Shown: positions 24,368 through 32,138 of the stretch, piece by piece | Position numbering within the stretch: the stretch's first letter is position 1 | Layout of the letters: each line of letters starts with the position of its first letter | DNA from: CBDUEV01 sp965366365 | GTDB taxonomy: Bacteria; Actinomycetota; Acidimicrobiia; Spongiisociales; JAENVV01 | Direction: 5' to 3' | Assembly (NCBI GenBank): GCA_965366365.1 | Contig: CBDUEV010000001.1 | Span: 62,001-126,000, forward strand | Length of the DNA: 64,000 nt | Notes under the pieces: generated by a model | Told to the model about the DNA's origin: nothing | Seen by the model: the letters and a program-made list of their open reading frames with translations, nothing else | Databases searched by the model: none | Program-made: the position numbers and the translations under genes

Positions 24368-24533
24368 CCGTGGCCGGACCGCCCGGCTCCGATGGGGGTT
24401 GGTGCGGCTGGTCACCGGGGTGAGCTTGTTCCTGTCGGGCAGCGAGCTTCCCGGATACCGGCTGGATCCATCGCCACCTCCTGCCTTCGTGCTTCCGGTC
24501 GGCGATCCCGTCCCGCGGATCGGTGCACGCTGA
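24339..24533 (+). CDS. Possible small protein after the mutase
   Basis: A 64-codon open frame from GTG 24339, overlapping the mutase end by 29 bp. Third-codon positions are GC-rich as in real genes here, and the protein has a weakly hydrophobic centre ('WGLVRLVTGVSLFLSGSELPGY'). No family is recognised and no Shine-Dalgarno is clear. The rest of the gap up to 24580 holds a TAGCCT -10 box at 24545-24550 for the next gene. Could easily be non-coding. Confidence 0.3.
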
Positions 24534-24580
24534 GGGGGTCGCCACTAGCCTGGAACGCTGAGACCGAGGAGTGACACGCC

Positions 24581-24784
24581 ATGCCCAGATTGCGTAGATT
24601 CCCCGAGTCGCGTTGGGTCGGCACGCGCGACACCATGGTCGTGTACGACTGTGACGACGAAGAGCAGTACGCAGAACTCGAGGCCCGGGTCGAGCAGGGC
24701 GATCTTCTCCGACTCAACCTGCTGTCGTCGTTCGGGCCTGACGAACTCGCCGAGGCCGCCAACCGGGGATTCAGGGCGGTGTGA
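24581..24784 (+). CDS. Small protein of unknown function
   Basis: A 67-residue protein beginning 'MPRLRRFPESRWVGTRDTMVVYDCDDEEQY' and ending 'FGPDELAEAANRGFRAV'. It looks like a compact alpha/beta domain; not recognised. The ATG has GAGGAG 10 nt upstream and TAGCCT 30 nt upstream. The final GTGTGA overlaps the amidohydrolase start (GTG at 24781), so the two are translationally coupled and probably functionally linked. Confidence 0.7.
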   Translation: MPRLRRFPESRWVGTRDTMVVYDCDDEEQYAELEARVEQGDLLRLNLLSSFGPDELAEAANRGFRAV

Positions 24785-25632
24785 GTCAGTTCATCGATTT
24801 CCACGTGCATCCGCCAACGGAGGCGATGATGGATCGCACGTTCGGGCCGTTTCGAACCCATCTCGAGACCTACTTCGGGCGATCCTTTCCCTCCATGACC
24901 GGCGAGCAGATCGCCGACTACTACCGAACCCTGGAAGGCCAGGCGGTATTACTGGCGTGGGATGCCGAAACCGCCACCGGCTTGCCGCCCTTCACGAATC
25001 GGCAGGTGGCGGATCTGGTGGCGAGCCACCCGGAGGTGTTCCTCGGGTTCGGTTCGGTTGACCCCCACAAGGGCGAGCGAGCCGTGTTGGGCGTCCACGA
25101 GGCAGCTCAGCTGGGCCTGCGCGGCTTGAAGTTTCACCCCTCGGCACAAGCGTGCGCTCCGAATGATCGAATCATGTACCCCATCCTGGAAGTGGCCGAG
25201 GAGATCGGCATGGTCGCTCTCTTCCACACCGGAACCACGGGTCTCGGATCGGGCACCCGCGGTGGGATGGGGATCCGCAACCGCCTGGCCAATCCGATGT
25301 TCCTCGACGATGTGGCTGCCGACTTTCCCGACCTCACCATCGTGATGGCCCACCCGTCATGGCCATGGCAGGCCGAGGCGATTGCCGTCGCTCAACACAA
25401 ACAGAATGTGTACCTCGAGCTGTCCGGTTGGTCGCCCAAGTATTTCCCCGACGATCTGGTGGCAGCCATCAGCGGGCCTCTCGCCGATCGCACCTTGTTC
25501 GGAACGGACTTCCCCTTCTTGACCCCGGACAAATGGCTGAAGGATTGGCGCCGCCTGGAGGTCGCCACGGAAGTGACCGAGAAGATCCTGCTCGGCAATG
25601 CCGCCCGTCTACTCGGGCTCGACGCCGCCTGA
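24781..25632 (+). CDS. Amidohydrolase-2 family metal-dependent hydrolase
   Basis: A 283-residue TIM-barrel hydrolase or decarboxylase of the amidohydrolase 2 family. Metal and catalytic residues can be followed: 'DFHVHPP' (HxH, residues 6-12), 'LKFHPSAQ', 'ALFHTGTTG', 'IVMAHPSWPW' and 'LFGTDFPF' (the barrel-end Asp). Relatives include ACMSD-type decarboxylases and lactone hydrolases; the substrate cannot be told. The start is a GTG overlapping the preceding small gene. Its 3' end overlaps the convergent alpha/beta hydrolase by 24 bp. Confidence 0.88.
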   Translation: MSQFIDFHVHPPTEAMMDRTFGPFRTHLETYFGRSFPSMTGEQIADYYRTLEGQAVLLAWDAETATGLPPFTNRQVADLVASHPEVFLGFGSVDPHKGERAVLGVHEAAQLGLRGLKFHPSAQACAPNDRIMYPILEVAEEIGMVALFHTGTTGLGSGTRGGMGIRNRLANPMFLDDVAADFPDLTIVMAHPSWPWQAEAIAVAQHKQNVYLELSGWSPKYFPDDLVAAISGPLADRTLFGTDFPFLTPDKWLKDWRRLEVATEVTEKILLGNAARLLGLDAA

Positions 25633-26262
25633 GTGAGCTTCTGGCAGCTCGAAAAGGAGTTCGCCGACCAACTCCCCGACCTGGCTGCCCTTCCCGTGGA
25701 AGAAGTGGTCGGAGCTGAGCACAGTGAGGCTGCCTCCCACCGACGTTGCGTAGGCGTCGAGTTCCTCCACGCTGGTGAACTGGTCCCGTTCGCCGAGAAT
25801 GAACGCCAGGATGCCGGCCGACGCCAGAGTCTCCTTGGGAGGGAGCGACGGAGTCCGCTCCGACCGGACCGGCGGTGCGATGCCCACCCACGGAAGGGAG
25901 CTTCCGGAGGTGGCGAGCCAATTGAGGGATGTCGCCGCGCCGAAGGACCAACCGGCGAGCCCGTGGGGTAGCTCAGGGCGGAAAAAGCCCGCCTCAGCCA
26001 CCGCTGCCGCGACGTCGGACTGTTCAGCCTCGCCGCCGCCGTGGCTGCCGGTCGACCTGCCGACACCTCGGAAATTGAAACGAAGAACTGCCAGACCCGC
26101 CGCCACGAGACGGTCTGTCACCGCCACCATCAACGGAGCGTTCATGGTTCCTTGGTGGAGTGGGTGCGGATGGCAGAACGTCACCACCCCTCGGGCCTCC
26201 AGCGGCTTCGACCATTGTGCTTCGAGCCGCTCGCCGTCGTTGGTGGCCAACTCGAAGGTCAT
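25609..26262 (-). CDS. Alpha/beta-fold hydrolase
   Basis: A 217-residue hydrolase of the short YqiA/YheT-like alpha/beta class. It has 'FCHPHPLHQGTM' (oxyanion region), 'RFNFRGVGRSTG', the nucleophile elbow 'LAGWSFGAAT' (GxSxG), the acid in 'ILGERDQF' and the His in 'DHFFHG'. The 'HPHPLHGGTM.N' signature belongs to a widespread bacterial group whose natural substrate is unsettled. The ATG at 26262 has a perfect AGGAGG at 5 nt and overlaps the upstream MBL stop by ATGA. Confidence 0.9.
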   Translation of the reverse strand: MTFELATNDGERLEAQWSKPLEARGVVTFCHPHPLHQGTMNAPLMVAVTDRLVAAGLAVLRFNFRGVGRSTGSHGGGEAEQSDVAAAVAEAGFFRPELPHGLAGWSFGAATSLNWLATSGSSLPWVGIAPPVRSERTPSLPPKETLASAGILAFILGERDQFTSVEELDAYATSVGGSLTVLSSDHFFHGKGSQVGELVGELLFELPEAHSGGVEPE

Positions 26263-27233
26263 CGGAGCCTCCTGAAGCGATGGACCTTTCCGTCCGCCTC
26301 CTCTATGACAAAGCCACGATGTGCCAGGTGGGTGAGATGCGAGAGGGTCTCTTGGATGGCGAGCCGTTGTTGAGCGAAGTTGAGGTTGGGGCGGAAGCTC
26401 GCCTCCATGATCTCCCAGGCAGTCCTCGGCTTGGGCCGTAGCTCGTCGAGCATCGTCTCCAGTCGCCGATGGTGATGGACCCCGATCTGGGCGGCGCGGT
26501 CGCTTCCTCTCTCGATCTCGGATCCGTGCGCAGGATGAGTCAGGTCGACCTCGAGCTCCTCGACCTTCCTGATCGAGTCGAGGTAGTCGCCGAGCGTGTC
26601 GACGTCCGGCCCGGCATAGGGCACGAAGGGTGAGATTCTGGGGAGCACGTGGTCGCCCGAGTAGAGGATTCCGGTCCGGGAGTCGACGAGGCAGATGTGG
26701 TTCGCCTGGTGCCCGGGCGTGTAGTAGACCTCGAGAAAGCGGCCTGGCCCGAGCGGAATGCGGTCACCTTCATCGACTGGCCTCGTCGGGTCGATGGCAT
26801 CGTCGTACCAATCGGGCCTTTCAAACTCGGCCTCCATCTTGTTGGCGAAGTCGGCAGGCGCTCCGTGTGTTCGAGCCGTGGCGGCCAGCCGAGAGCGTCT
26901 CAGCTCCCAATCGTTGTAGATGACGACTTCGGACGGCGTCGAAGAATGCATGACGAATTCCGCCCCCGTGTCCGCCACGAGCCGGCGCGACATTCCGATG
27001 TGGTCGATGTGAAGGTGGGAGCCGATCAGCCGGGTCATGGTGCCCCCGATCTCGGCCAGGCCGGCGGCCAGCGCCGACCGTCCCTCCGAGCTGTCGACAC
27101 CGCAGTCGAGCACCGTGAGGCCCTTCTCGGTCTCGAAAACGTAGGAATTGACGTACTTGGGCGAAGGGAAGGGAAGCGGAATGCGTATTTGATAGACGCC
27201 CTGTCCGAGATCGAAAGCCGAATCCAGGGTCAA
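26259..27233 (-). CDS. Metallo-beta-lactamase-fold hydrolase with C-terminal winged helix
   Basis: A 324-residue protein with the MBL fold in the first 230 residues: 'GSHLHIDHIGMSR' (HxHxDH), 'YYTPGHQANHICL', 'LYSGDHVLP' and 'THPAHGSEI'. A C-terminal helical domain follows ('HHHRRLETMLDELRPKPRTAWEIM...QRLAIQETLSHLTHLAHRGFV'), as in LACTB2-like hydrolases. The frame is open to 27755, but TTG 27233 overlaps the dodecin stop (TTGA) and yields a natural start just before 'DLGQGVYQIRIPLPFPSPKYVN'. It probably hydrolyses a thioester or phosphodiester; which is unknown. Operon order: dodecin, this gene, alpha/beta hydrolase. Confidence 0.87.
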   Translation of the reverse strand: MTLDSAFDLGQGVYQIRIPLPFPSPKYVNSYVFETEKGLTVLDCGVDSSEGRSALAAGLAEIGGTMTRLIGSHLHIDHIGMSRRLVADTGAEFVMHSSTPSEVVIYNDWELRRSRLAATARTHGAPADFANKMEAEFERPDWYDDAIDPTRPVDEGDRIPLGPGRFLEVYYTPGHQANHICLVDSRTGILYSGDHVLPRISPFVPYAGPDVDTLGDYLDSIRKVEELEVDLTHPAHGSEIERGSDRAAQIGVHHHRRLETMLDELRPKPRTAWEIMEASFRPNLNFAQQRLAIQETLSHLTHLAHRGFVIEEADGKVHRFRRLR

Positions 27234-27448
27234 TGGGGCGTCGATTCCCTCACGACGAAGGTGATTGCCAAGGTGACCGTGTACTCGGGAAGACCCGAAG
27301 CGTCGACGGTTCCGCCCAGGTGTTCGACCGAGAAGGTCTGCACCTCCTCGATGGTCTCCGCCGCTCGCGCCAGGACACCGCTGATGGCTTCCTCGATCGA
27401 GTGCGGCGATGAGCCGGACAACGTGACCGTCTTGGTGATGTGAGACAT
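27230..27448 (-). CDS. Dodecin-family flavin-binding protein
   Basis: A 72-residue protein with the dodecin pattern: 'TKTVTLSGSSPHSIEEAISGVLARAAETIEEV' followed by 'FSVEHLGGTVDASGLPEYTVTLAITFVV'. Dodecins assemble into hollow dodecamers that store riboflavin, FMN or CoA. The usual Trp that stacks on flavin is not obvious (Phe and Glu occupy the 'QTFSVEH' stretch), so ligand binding may differ. The ATG at 27448 has AGAGG upstream. Coupled by TTGA to the following MBL hydrolase. Confidence 0.85.
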   Translation of the reverse strand: MSHITKTVTLSGSSPHSIEEAISGVLARAAETIEEVQTFSVEHLGGTVDASGLPEYTVTLAITFVVRESTPH

Positions 27449-27477
27449 GGGCGCCTCTCTGGGACGACGCCCTCACG

Positions 27478-27930
27478 CTAGCCGCGTCGAGGAGGTTCCT
27501 CAGCCGGCGGAAACGGCACGGACAGTTCGCGGCGGAGGCGGGCGGGGAGTCGCCTGGCGAGATGGGCGGGCAAGGCCGGCACTCGGTCGACCACCAAGAC
27601 CAGGGGGCCGTGACGTGCCACCAGGCCCTCGGTGAGCAACACCGAGAGCTGGTGGGGTCGACGGATCTGGCGACGGCGCTCGGCTGCTGCGCCGAGGCGG
27701 AGGAGATCGGCGACGGCCGAGGGACCGAGCGCGGCGGTCCAGTAGCGGCGGACATAGGGATCGATCAGCGAGTATCCGCGCTCCCCTGACACGGGGACCG
27801 TGACCGGGCGCACCCAAGCCCGGTGTTCGACCGTACGGCGACCTGCCGAACCCGAGGGTTGAGCGGCATGGGTTGCGACGGGAGGACGTAGTGCTTCCTG
27901 TTGCAGTCCCTCGGGCGTGGCAGATCGCAT
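27478..27930 (-). CDS. Unrecognised basic protein, possible DNA-binding
   Basis: A 150-residue Arg-rich protein with no family I can name. The N-terminal third is low complexity. The core 'YSLIDPYVRRYWTAALGPSAVADLLRLGAAAERRRQIRRPHQLSVLLTEGLVAR' is predicted helical, and 'VARHGPLVLVVDRVPALP' could be a short beta wing. An RRR-containing helix pair together with a palindrome directly at its start codon makes an autorepressor plausible, but this is inference. The ATG at 27930 lies two bases after CTGATAGATATCAG on the opposite reading. Confidence 0.55.
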   Translation of the reverse strand: MRSATPEGLQQEALRPPVATHAAQPSGSAGRRTVEHRAWVRPVTVPVSGERGYSLIDPYVRRYWTAALGPSAVADLLRLGAAAERRRQIRRPHQLSVLLTEGLVARHGPLVLVVDRVPALPAHLARRLPARLRRELSVPFPPAEEPPRRG

Positions 27931-27932
27931 AC

Positions 27933-27963
27933 CTGATAGATATCAGATAACGTCGGTTGACGT
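27933..27963. promoter_or_regulatory. Palindromes at the start of the 27478 gene
   Basis: CTGATA-GA-TATCAG (27933-27946) is an AT-rich inverted repeat touching the start codon at 27930. ACGTC-GGTT-GACGT (27950-27963) is a second inverted repeat immediately upstream. The pair occupies the expected core promoter, so they look like operator sites. Confidence 0.45.
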
Positions 27964-28003
27964 CAATAGGCTTGTAAGCGAGCGCCTGGTGGGTTCAGCT
28001 GCC

Positions 28004-30466
28004 CTAGGGCGGGTCGGCGACGGTCAACACCACCACCGCGCCGTTCTCGATATGGGTTCCCTGTGGGGGATTCTGGGCTACCACCTTGCCCCACGCAGCT
28101 TCCTTCGGGTCGGTCGTACGTTCGATGACCACGGTGATGTCGATGTCGTTCTCGGATTCCCACGCCGCCAAACGGCTCTGCGCTTCGGCGAGCGGCAACC
28201 AGAGGACTTTGGGCATGGGCCCACCGGGGGGCTGGCCGGTCGAAACGCTGATCGAAACCGACGTGCCCTGCTCGACGGTGGCTCCACCGCTGGGCGCCTG
28301 CGCGATGACCGTTCCTTCCGGTTCGAGGGAAGCGACCTCGACCACGGCCACGCGGAGGTGGGCGTTGAGCAGAGCCGCCGACGCCGCCCCTTGGCTCTGG
28401 CCGACGACGTCGGGAACGGTGGTCTTCGGAACGGCGAAGTGGGCTTGAGTGCCCGTTGGAGCTTCGGGGAACTGCGCTACTGGCACGTCAGCGAGGGCGA
28501 TCTGCATGAATTCTTTCCAGATCGGAGCCGGCACGGTCCCGCCGAACACCCGTGAGTAGGTGCGACCCCCGATGGTGACGTTGGTGAGTGGGATCTGTTC
28601 CTTCGGGTAGCCCACCCACACCGCCGTGGAGTATTGGGGGACGAAGCCCACGAACCACGCCTCCATGTAGTTCTGGTGCGTTCCGGTCTTGCCGCCTTGG
28701 GGGCGGCCGATGTTGGCGGCCGGCGCCGTTCCACTCACCGGCACGACTTCGAGCGGTTGGCGCACCGCCGCGGCGATGGTGGCGTCGATGGTCTGAATCT
28801 TGTTGACCTCGTGTTGGTAGATCGAAGACCCGTCGGTGGCGACGATTCGTTCGACGAGGAACGGTTTGGCCCACACACCGTTCGTCGCGAAGTTCGTGTA
28901 GGCGGAGGCCATTTCCAGCGGGGAGACGGCGCCGGCGCCCAAGGCGATGGAAGGAACGGCAGCCAGCTCCGATTCAACGCCCATCCGGTGGGCGGCATCC
29001 ACGATGTGGTCCGGGCCGACGGTGACCGCCACCTGGGCGTACACGGTGTTGACCGACCGATATGTGGCCTCGAACAACCGCTGCAGGCCGCCGTTTCCGC
29101 CTCCGGCGTTGCTGACTCGCCAGACGTTGCCTCGATCCGAGCAGACGTAGGGGCATTGCACGTCCTTGGGGCTGCTCGAGTCCCACCATGAGTTGAGCGA
29201 GATTCCCGATTCCAAGGCGGCTACCAGCGCAAAGGGCTTGAACGATGAACCAGGATTTCGTCTTCCCTGCACGGCGAGGTCGAATTGCTCATCCTCGAAC
29301 GGCAAACCTGAGGCAATGACGCGAACGGCACCGTTGGCAGCTTCGACCATGGCGATGGCGCCCGTTGGCGCGTCGACAGACGGATCTTCAGGGGCCGGGA
29401 GCCAGTTCTGGAGGATCGTGTTCGCCGAGTCCTGCAGGTCGAGATCGATGGTGGTGTAGATGTTGAGGCCGCCGCCGCCGCTACAGGTCGTGTCGTCGGC
29501 GGGGCAGCCGAAGATGGCGACCTTTCGCTGGTCGCGGGTTTCGCCGAGGAAGGAGAACTCGGGTTCACTCAGAAGCCTGCGCTTCACCTCGGCCACCACG
29601 TGGGCGGCTCGGCTCACCGACGCCACATGGTCGGAGATGACCATTGGCGAGGCGAGGGCGGCCTCGGCCGCCTCCGCGGTGATGAACCCACTCTCTTCCA
29701 TCTCCACGATCACGTCGTTGCGGCGTTCGAGGACGAGGTCGTGGTTGCGCCGCGGGTTGTACTCCGTTGGGTTGCGGGGGAGAACGGCGATGGTGGCCGC
29801 CTCGGCAATGGTGAGCTCCTCCAGGTCCTTCTGGAAGAACTCGTTGGCGGCTGCCGCCACGCCATAGGCATTCGAGCCGAAGTACACGGAATTGAGGTAG
29901 TACTCGAGGATCTCTTCCTTGGTGTAGCGCCGCTCGAGCTCCAGGGCCGTGACCGCTTCCCTGATCTTTCGCTCGATGGTGAGCTCATCCCCGACGAAGG
30001 TCTTCTTGACCACCTGTTGCGTGATGGTCGAACCGCCGCGTTGGCTGTCCGTGCGCAGGTTGTCGAGCGCCGCGCTGAAGATGGCCGAATAGTCGACGCC
30101 TTCGTGCTCGAAGAAATCGGAGTCCTCTGCTCCGAGCACGGCGTACACCACCTGGTCGGGGATGTCCTCGAACCGGGTGGGTTCGCTGACTCGCCCGTCG
30201 TGGAGCTCGGCCAGCAACGTCCCGTTGGCGGCGTAGACGCGGGAGACCTGCGACAGGTTGGGGAAGTTGAGCACTTCGCCCTGCACGTCGGGGATGTATT
30301 TGTCTTCGACGTCGACGAACGTGCCGTGGGCGGCGGTCGTCGACATCCAGGCGAACAGGCCGAGCCAGGAAGCGGCGAGGACCGAAATGGCCAGCAGCAT
30401 GGCGAGGGCCATGAACCACTTGCCGGAGCGTTCGCGTCGTTCGAGTTGGTGAAGTTCGGAGGTCAT
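28004..30466 (-). CDS. Class A penicillin-binding protein with two PASTA domains
   Basis: An 820-residue bifunctional peptidoglycan synthase (glycosyltransferase plus transpeptidase) anchored by one helix (about residues 18-40). The GT51 domain has 'GAEDSDFFEHEGVDY' (catalytic Glu near 113), 'RGGSTITQQVVKK' and 'KEEILEYYLNSVYFG'. The transpeptidase has 'PGSSFKPF' (SxxK, about 404), 'SVNT' (SxN) and 'GGKTGTHQ' (KTG, about 590). The C-terminus holds two PASTA repeats ('VPDVVGQSQGAASAALL' and 'MPKVLWLPLAEAQSRL'), which bind muropeptides or crosslinked wall, as in mycobacterial PonA2. The frame is open to 31537 through antisense sequence; the ATG at 30466 (or 30472) gives the membrane anchor. It is divergent from the second mutase. 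Confidence 0.95.
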   Translation of the reverse strand: MTSELHQLERRERSGKWFMALAMLLAISVLAASWLGLFAWMSTTAAHGTFVDVEDKYIPDVQGEVLNFPNLSQVSRVYAANGTLLAELHDGRVSEPTRFEDIPDQVVYAVLGAEDSDFFEHEGVDYSAIFSAALDNLRTDSQRGGSTITQQVVKKTFVGDELTIERKIREAVTALELERRYTKEEILEYYLNSVYFGSNAYGVAAAANEFFQKDLEELTIAEAATIAVLPRNPTEYNPRRNHDLVLERRNDVIVEMEESGFITAEAAEAALASPMVISDHVASVSRAAHVVAEVKRRLLSEPEFSFLGETRDQRKVAIFGCPADDTTCSGGGGLNIYTTIDLDLQDSANTILQNWLPAPEDPSVDAPTGAIAMVEAANGAVRVIASGLPFEDEQFDLAVQGRRNPGSSFKPFALVAALESGISLNSWWDSSSPKDVQCPYVCSDRGNVWRVSNAGGGNGGLQRLFEATYRSVNTVYAQVAVTVGPDHIVDAAHRMGVESELAAVPSIALGAGAVSPLEMASAYTNFATNGVWAKPFLVERIVATDGSSIYQHEVNKIQTIDATIAAAVRQPLEVVPVSGTAPAANIGRPQGGKTGTHQNYMEAWFVGFVPQYSTAVWVGYPKEQIPLTNVTIGGRTYSRVFGGTVPAPIWKEFMQIALADVPVAQFPEAPTGTQAHFAVPKTTVPDVVGQSQGAASAALLNAHLRVAVVEVASLEPEGTVIAQAPSGGATVEQGTSVSISVSTGQPPGGPMPKVLWLPLAEAQSRLAAWESENDIDITVVIERTTDPKEAAWGKVVAQNPPQGTHIENGAVVVLTVADPP

Positions 30467-30547
30467 GGGCATTCCAACGAAATCGGAGTCAGGAAAGTTG
30501 CAGGTAGCATTCCTGCGAGCAGGATACCCAGATCCGGGGGTAACAAG

Positions 30548-32116
30548 GTGCCATCGGCCGAAAAACGGACATCGAGCGGAATCGACATCCAGGTCCAGTA
30601 CGGCCCAGCGGCGCCGGAACAGCGGATCGGGGTGGCAGGATCCTACCCGTTCACGCGTGGGCCGTATCCCACCATGTACCGAGGGCGCTTGTGGACGATG
30701 CGCCAGTACGCCGGCTACGGATCGGCGGCCGCCACGAACGCCCGTTTCAAGAAGCTGCTCGAAGCGGGACAGACCGGGCTGTCCGTTGCCTTCGACCTCC
30801 CCACCCAAATGGGCCTGGACTCCGACCACCCGATGGCGCTCGGCGAGGTGGGCAAGGTCGGGGTTGCCATCGATTCGGTCGACGACATGCGGACCCTGTT
30901 CGACGGGTTGCCCCTCGACGAGGTTTCGACCTCGATGACCATCAACTCCACCGCGCCGATCCTCCTGCTGCTCTATCAGATCGTGGCGGAGGAACGCGGA
31001 ATCGCATCTGCGACGCTGCGCGGCACCACCCAGAACGACATCCTGAAGGAGTACATCGCTCGCGGGACCTATATCTACCCACCGCGGCCCTCGATGCGCC
31101 TCGTCACCGATCTCTTCGCCTACTGCGCAGCTGAGATGCCGTCGTGGAACACGATCTCGATTTCGGGATACCACATCAGGGAAGCGGGATCGACGGCGGC
31201 CCAGGAAGTGGCCTTCACCATCGCCAACGGGCTTGCCTACGTGGATGCGGCGGTGGCGGCAGGGCTCGATGTCGACGACTTCGCCCCCCGCCTCTCGTTC
31301 TTCTGGAACGGCCACAACATGTTCTTCGAGGAGATCGCCAAATATCGAGCGGCGCGACGACTCTGGGCTCGGTTGATGCGAGATCGAGTGGGGGCAACGG
31401 ATCCGAAATCCTGGGCGATGCGGTTCCATACGCAGACCGCCGGCAGCACGCTCACCGCGCAACAGGCCGAGACCAACATCGTGCGCACCTCGGTGCAGGC
31501 GCTGGCGGCTGTCCTGGGGGGCACGCAATCGCTCCACACCAATTCCTACGATGAGGCGTTGGGCCTCCCCACCGAGGCTTCAGCGACGCTGGCCCTCAGG
31601 ACTCAACAGGTTCTGGCGTTCGAGTCTGGCGTGGCGGACACGGTGGACCCCCTGGCCGGCTCCTACTTCGTCGAAGCACTCACCGACCAGGTCGAGGAAG
31701 CCGCTCTGGATCTCCTTTCCGAAATCGACACCCGGGGGGGCGCGGTGGCGGCGGTCGAAGCCGGCTATCAGCAACGCGCCATCGAAGACGCCGCCTACGA
31801 CGCCGCCCGCCGTCTCGAAAACGGCGAAGACGTGGTGGTGGGGGTCAACCGTTTTGCCACCGACGGCGCCGACCCCGTCCCCACCCTCGAGGTCGATCCG
31901 GAGATCGAATCCCAGCAGATCGAGCGGCTGGGCGGGTATCGGGCGGGTCGCGACGGCACGGCGGTGGAAGCCGCCTTGGGTGAGCTCGGAGGTGTGGCGG
32001 CCTCCTCGGCCAACGTCCTGTATCCGATGAAGGAAGCTCTACGCGCCGGTGCGACATTGGGCGAGGTCTCCGACGTGCTGCGCCGCGTGTTCGGGGTCTA
32101 TCGTCCTACGCTCTGA
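30548..32116 (+). CDS. Methylmalonyl-CoA mutase-type large subunit
   Basis: A 522-residue catalytic subunit of the B12-dependent mutase family without the cobalamin-binding domain. 'GPYPTMYRGRLWTMRQYAGYG' carries the active-site Tyr next to 'TM', and 'YPPRPSMRLVTD' carries the Arg that binds the methylmalonyl carboxylate. 'SVAFDLPTQMGLDSDHP' and 'FHTQTAGSTLTAQQ' are also present. These features match the two-subunit methylmalonyl-CoA mutase alpha chain (archaeal/Bacillus type), which converts methylmalonyl-CoA to succinyl-CoA. The start is inferred as GTG 30548 with GGGGG 7 nt upstream; the frame extends further back antisense to the PBP gene. The B12 subunit is not in the window. A 22-bp gap separates it from the flavoprotein. 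Confidence 0.9.
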   Translation: MPSAEKRTSSGIDIQVQYGPAAPEQRIGVAGSYPFTRGPYPTMYRGRLWTMRQYAGYGSAAATNARFKKLLEAGQTGLSVAFDLPTQMGLDSDHPMALGEVGKVGVAIDSVDDMRTLFDGLPLDEVSTSMTINSTAPILLLLYQIVAEERGIASATLRGTTQNDILKEYIARGTYIYPPRPSMRLVTDLFAYCAAEMPSWNTISISGYHIREAGSTAAQEVAFTIANGLAYVDAAVAAGLDVDDFAPRLSFFWNGHNMFFEEIAKYRAARRLWARLMRDRVGATDPKSWAMRFHTQTAGSTLTAQQAETNIVRTSVQALAAVLGGTQSLHTNSYDEALGLPTEASATLALRTQQVLAFESGVADTVDPLAGSYFVEALTDQVEEAALDLLSEIDTRGGAVAAVEAGYQQRAIEDAAYDAARRLENGEDVVVGVNRFATDGADPVPTLEVDPEIESQQIERLGGYRAGRDGTAVEAALGELGGVAASSANVLYPMKEALRAGATLGEVSDVLRRVFGVYRPTL

Positions 32117-32138
32117 GCAGTCCAGTCAAGGAGTGGTC

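Noticed and set aside
28004..31537. 1177-residue PBP frame including an N-terminal extension
   Set aside because: The extension is antisense to the methylmalonyl-type mutase; the membrane anchor starts at 30466.
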